Source: Blasia pusilla
Taxonomy: Eukaryota > Marchantiophyta > Marchantiopsida > Blasiales
Length of the DNA stretch: 64,000 bases
Direction of reading: 5' to 3'
NCBI GenBank assembly: GCA_050084515.1
Contig: CM114272.1
Span: forward strand, 61,690,001-61,754,000
Shown here: positions 61,741 to 64,000 of the stretch, in pieces
Layout of the letters: each line of letters begins with the position of its first letter
How positions within the stretch are numbered: position 1 is the first letter of the stretch
The notes under the pieces: model-generated
Told to the model about the DNA's origin: nothing
Seen by the model: the letters and a program-made list of their open reading frames with translations, nothing else
Database searches by the model: none
Position numbers and translations under genes: made by a program

Positions 61741-62764
61741 TTGTGTGTCATTTGGGGCATTTGGAACAAGTGTATCATGTATCACTCCCCGAGCCCAATA
61801 AAATTTTATCCCATGGAAAGTAATAATGGAAGGTATTACATTCCATTTCTCCTATTAATACTCCATTCCATCATATATTAAAATTTGATTTTTCCACATA
61901 TAAAATTTCATTCTTTTTAGCAATTAGAATTTCTCCAAAAATTATATTACTAACATAAAAGTTGATAAAAGTTGTCTTGTAAAAATGTATAAAAAATGTA
62001 TTATATTTTATCTTTTTTTACTATTTTGTCATTTTGTGCATATGAGGTTATTAATAATAATATCAATAATCATGAATATTATTAATGAAACATATGGGGG
62101 TCATTATAAGTAGGAGGGTAAGAAGAAAAAAAAAATCTATAAGAAATGAGCGTTGGAACTAATTTACACCTTAGTTCATTTCCATCCAAGTTTCTTTTCA
62201 TTCACACAAGTGTTCAAATAATTTTCTGAAATACTAATAGAGGGATTAGGAAATTGATAAAAAAAATACGTACATTACGATCACTATATGCTTGTTACTA
62301 GTTTGTTTTGAATAATTAATATTTCAATTACCGAATGATGATAATTAAAATTCTTTATGGTAAACATATTATTATGGGCTGGCAATAAACTCCACACGTG
62401 AAGTCTTTCAACTTAAAATTTCTTTTAGCTTATTAAATCAAAATCTAAATGGAAAATTGGTTTTTTGTAATTTAATTTATTCATTTTCAAAAAGGAATCC
62501 TTGGGGGAAAAGTTTTAAGTCTAGTTAGTTTTTCATTTAAAAAATATTTTGTAATATTTATATGAAATTTATATTTAATTTAAAATTTTCATTTCAAGTG
62601 AATTCTAGAGGGAAAATTCTATATTCTTTTAGAAAATTTGAGAAAATATAATACTATAATATCCGGAAATAGAACAGTATAATAGTGGAAAATTAATTAT
62701 TATTCAAAATGATGAGATGTAATTTAATTTATTTTCTTTTTAAAATTTTCATTGCGAGGGATTT
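61741..62764. other. AT-rich stretch, no gene
   Basis: Very AT-rich with homopolymer runs. No coding signal or defined repeat was recognised. Confidence 0.4.
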
Positions 62765-63162
62765 CTAAAAACTATTTTGAAAAAAAAAAAAAAACATTGG
62801 ATCAAAATGAAAGAAAATTTTTTTAATTAACTGGGTGATGGAGGTTGGAAAAATAAGCAATGTTTGTTTCTTCCTAAATAAATGAGGCAAAAGTATGAAC
62901 TTTTTTATATCAAGAGTTTCATGATTATTAAAATATTCAAGGAGATATTTATCACTATGGTCCATCAACTCTATAATTTTCAGCATGTGTGGAATAGAGT
63001 AATTATATTCTCCATTTGTGAGGTATTTCCATTTCCATCCAGATAATCCAGTCCATCGCTCGTGCAAAAAACTAATAGTGGCACATATACACATCCATTC
63101 GAAAAGATTATTAACATTAGTAACTTTTTTGCGTGAGATGATTGGAAATAAAAAGGATCCAA
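62765..63162 (-). other. unrecognised open frame
   Basis: A minus-strand frame gives CATISFLHERWTGLSGWKWK, then IPHMLKIIELMDHSDKYLLE and LPHLFRKKQ. It extends upstream without a stop to about 63150 (FPIISRKKVTNVNNLFEWM). It looks more protein-like than the surrounding AT-rich frames, but I do not recognise the family. It may be a fragment of a host gene or of a transposon. Confidence 0.3.
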
Positions 63163-64000
63163 TATGAGTTTTTAGAGTTCAAAATTACAAAATAATGCAT
63201 TTAATTTGGCTTTTAAAGAAAATTTTTATTTATTAATTAGGTGATTTATTCTCTTATTCCCATATTTCAATTAATAAAATAAAAAATATTTTTGAAAAAA
63301 TATACCTAAAATAGAGATTTTTTTCTCCCAATTGAGCTTGAAATTTTTTTAATATAAAATATAAAATATATTTCATTATTCTGAAGAATAAATTATATTC
63401 CAACACTCTTATATTATATTTTGCAATTTTATCCCAAAATTTGAATGGATTTTACCTCCAAAATCAATGTGAAAATTGATGTTTTGGCATGAATATTTTA
63501 AAAAATGGTGATAAACATGAGGGAGACTTCGTAAGATTGCATTGGGTTTAACTTCAATTAACTCCCATAAATTAATTCTTATTGAATTTTAAAATAATAA
63601 TAATAATTTCCTCGTTGAAACTTTCCCCTCATTCTACTTTTCTATAAAGTGTATCGTATTTCATAGAAAAATTTCACGAGTGGCACTCGTTCATTTGTCC
63701 TCCTAATGAACTAACATCGTTAATAGTATGATGAGATGGTAAGAAAGCAAATAATGGAGTTATTTTTTGGTATTTCTAGTCTCAAACAAGTGAAACCCTT
63801 CTTAAAACAAAAGTTCCCTTTGAAAATATAGTTGGTTCACACAAATTAAGATTTTATATGCATTGATGTTTGCTTCTTCGAAACCTTCTCTAACATCTAT
63901 AAAAAGAAATCATGAACGTTGGAACTCCAACCTTAGCCCACTTCTCAATATTAGAGGAGATATATAATAGAGTTTAGAAATGGCATAGCCTTCACTAAAT
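63163..64000. other. AT-rich stretch, no gene
   Basis: Nothing recognised to the end of the window. Confidence 0.35.

Overview
This is a piece of a land-plant nuclear genome. The reasons are a 17-exon plant-type TPR gene with GT-AG introns, Ty1/copia retrotransposons, Helitrons with the plant-style TCTATATT...CTAG(T) ends and an intron-containing Rep/helicase, hAT-type miniature elements, and long (CT)n runs. The clade cannot be fixed from the sequence alone. The window is mostly AT-rich and dense in repeats. I see no rRNA, tRNA or CRISPR.

Layout. About 0.9-7.0 kb (minus strand) holds a decayed multi-exon gene of an unclassified transposon-like family. It shows zinc-finger-like Cys/His clusters, an AT-hook and a PCNA-binding (PIP-box) motif, and a second copy of its 3' end lies at 40.6-41.7 kb. 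About 7.4-10.4 kb holds a ruined copia element, two long (CT)n runs and three copies of one pre-integrase segment. About 12.6-13.6, 26.0-26.6 and 45.0-45.8 kb are related AT-rich Helitron-derived blocks. About 15.2-17.5 kb is a copia element (family A, plus strand). About 19.6-21.7 kb is a Helitron Rep pseudogene. About 21.7-27.5 kb has small Helitrons, tandem Helitron 5' ends and a near-perfect foldback. About 27.5-33.7 kb is a GC-richer block in which I cannot identify a gene. About 34.0-39.2 kb (family A, minus) and 42.2-44.1 kb (family A, LTR plus gag) are copia copies carrying three hAT-like miniature elements with 8-bp target duplications.

The one convincing host gene is on the minus strand at 46.5-57.6 kb. 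It encodes a tetratricopeptide-repeat protein of about 570 residues, of the plant kinesin-light-chain/nephrocystin-3-like type. Nearly all splice sites can be read, including a 12-nt microexon. Two of its introns carry LTRs of one copia family (family B): a solo LTR and a two-LTR element, the latter containing a foldback insertion.

Downstream, 57.9-61.3 kb is a Helitron with clear 5' and 3' ends on the minus strand that keeps the C-terminal part of Rep and a Pif1-type helicase. It lies head-to-head with a small tandem array of Helitron ends (61.5-61.7 kb). The last 2 kb are AT-rich with one unrecognised open frame.

Apart from the TPR gene, essentially everything identifiable is mobile-element sequence. 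Most of it is broken by stops and frameshifts, so only the TPR gene is likely to be a functioning protein-coding gene.
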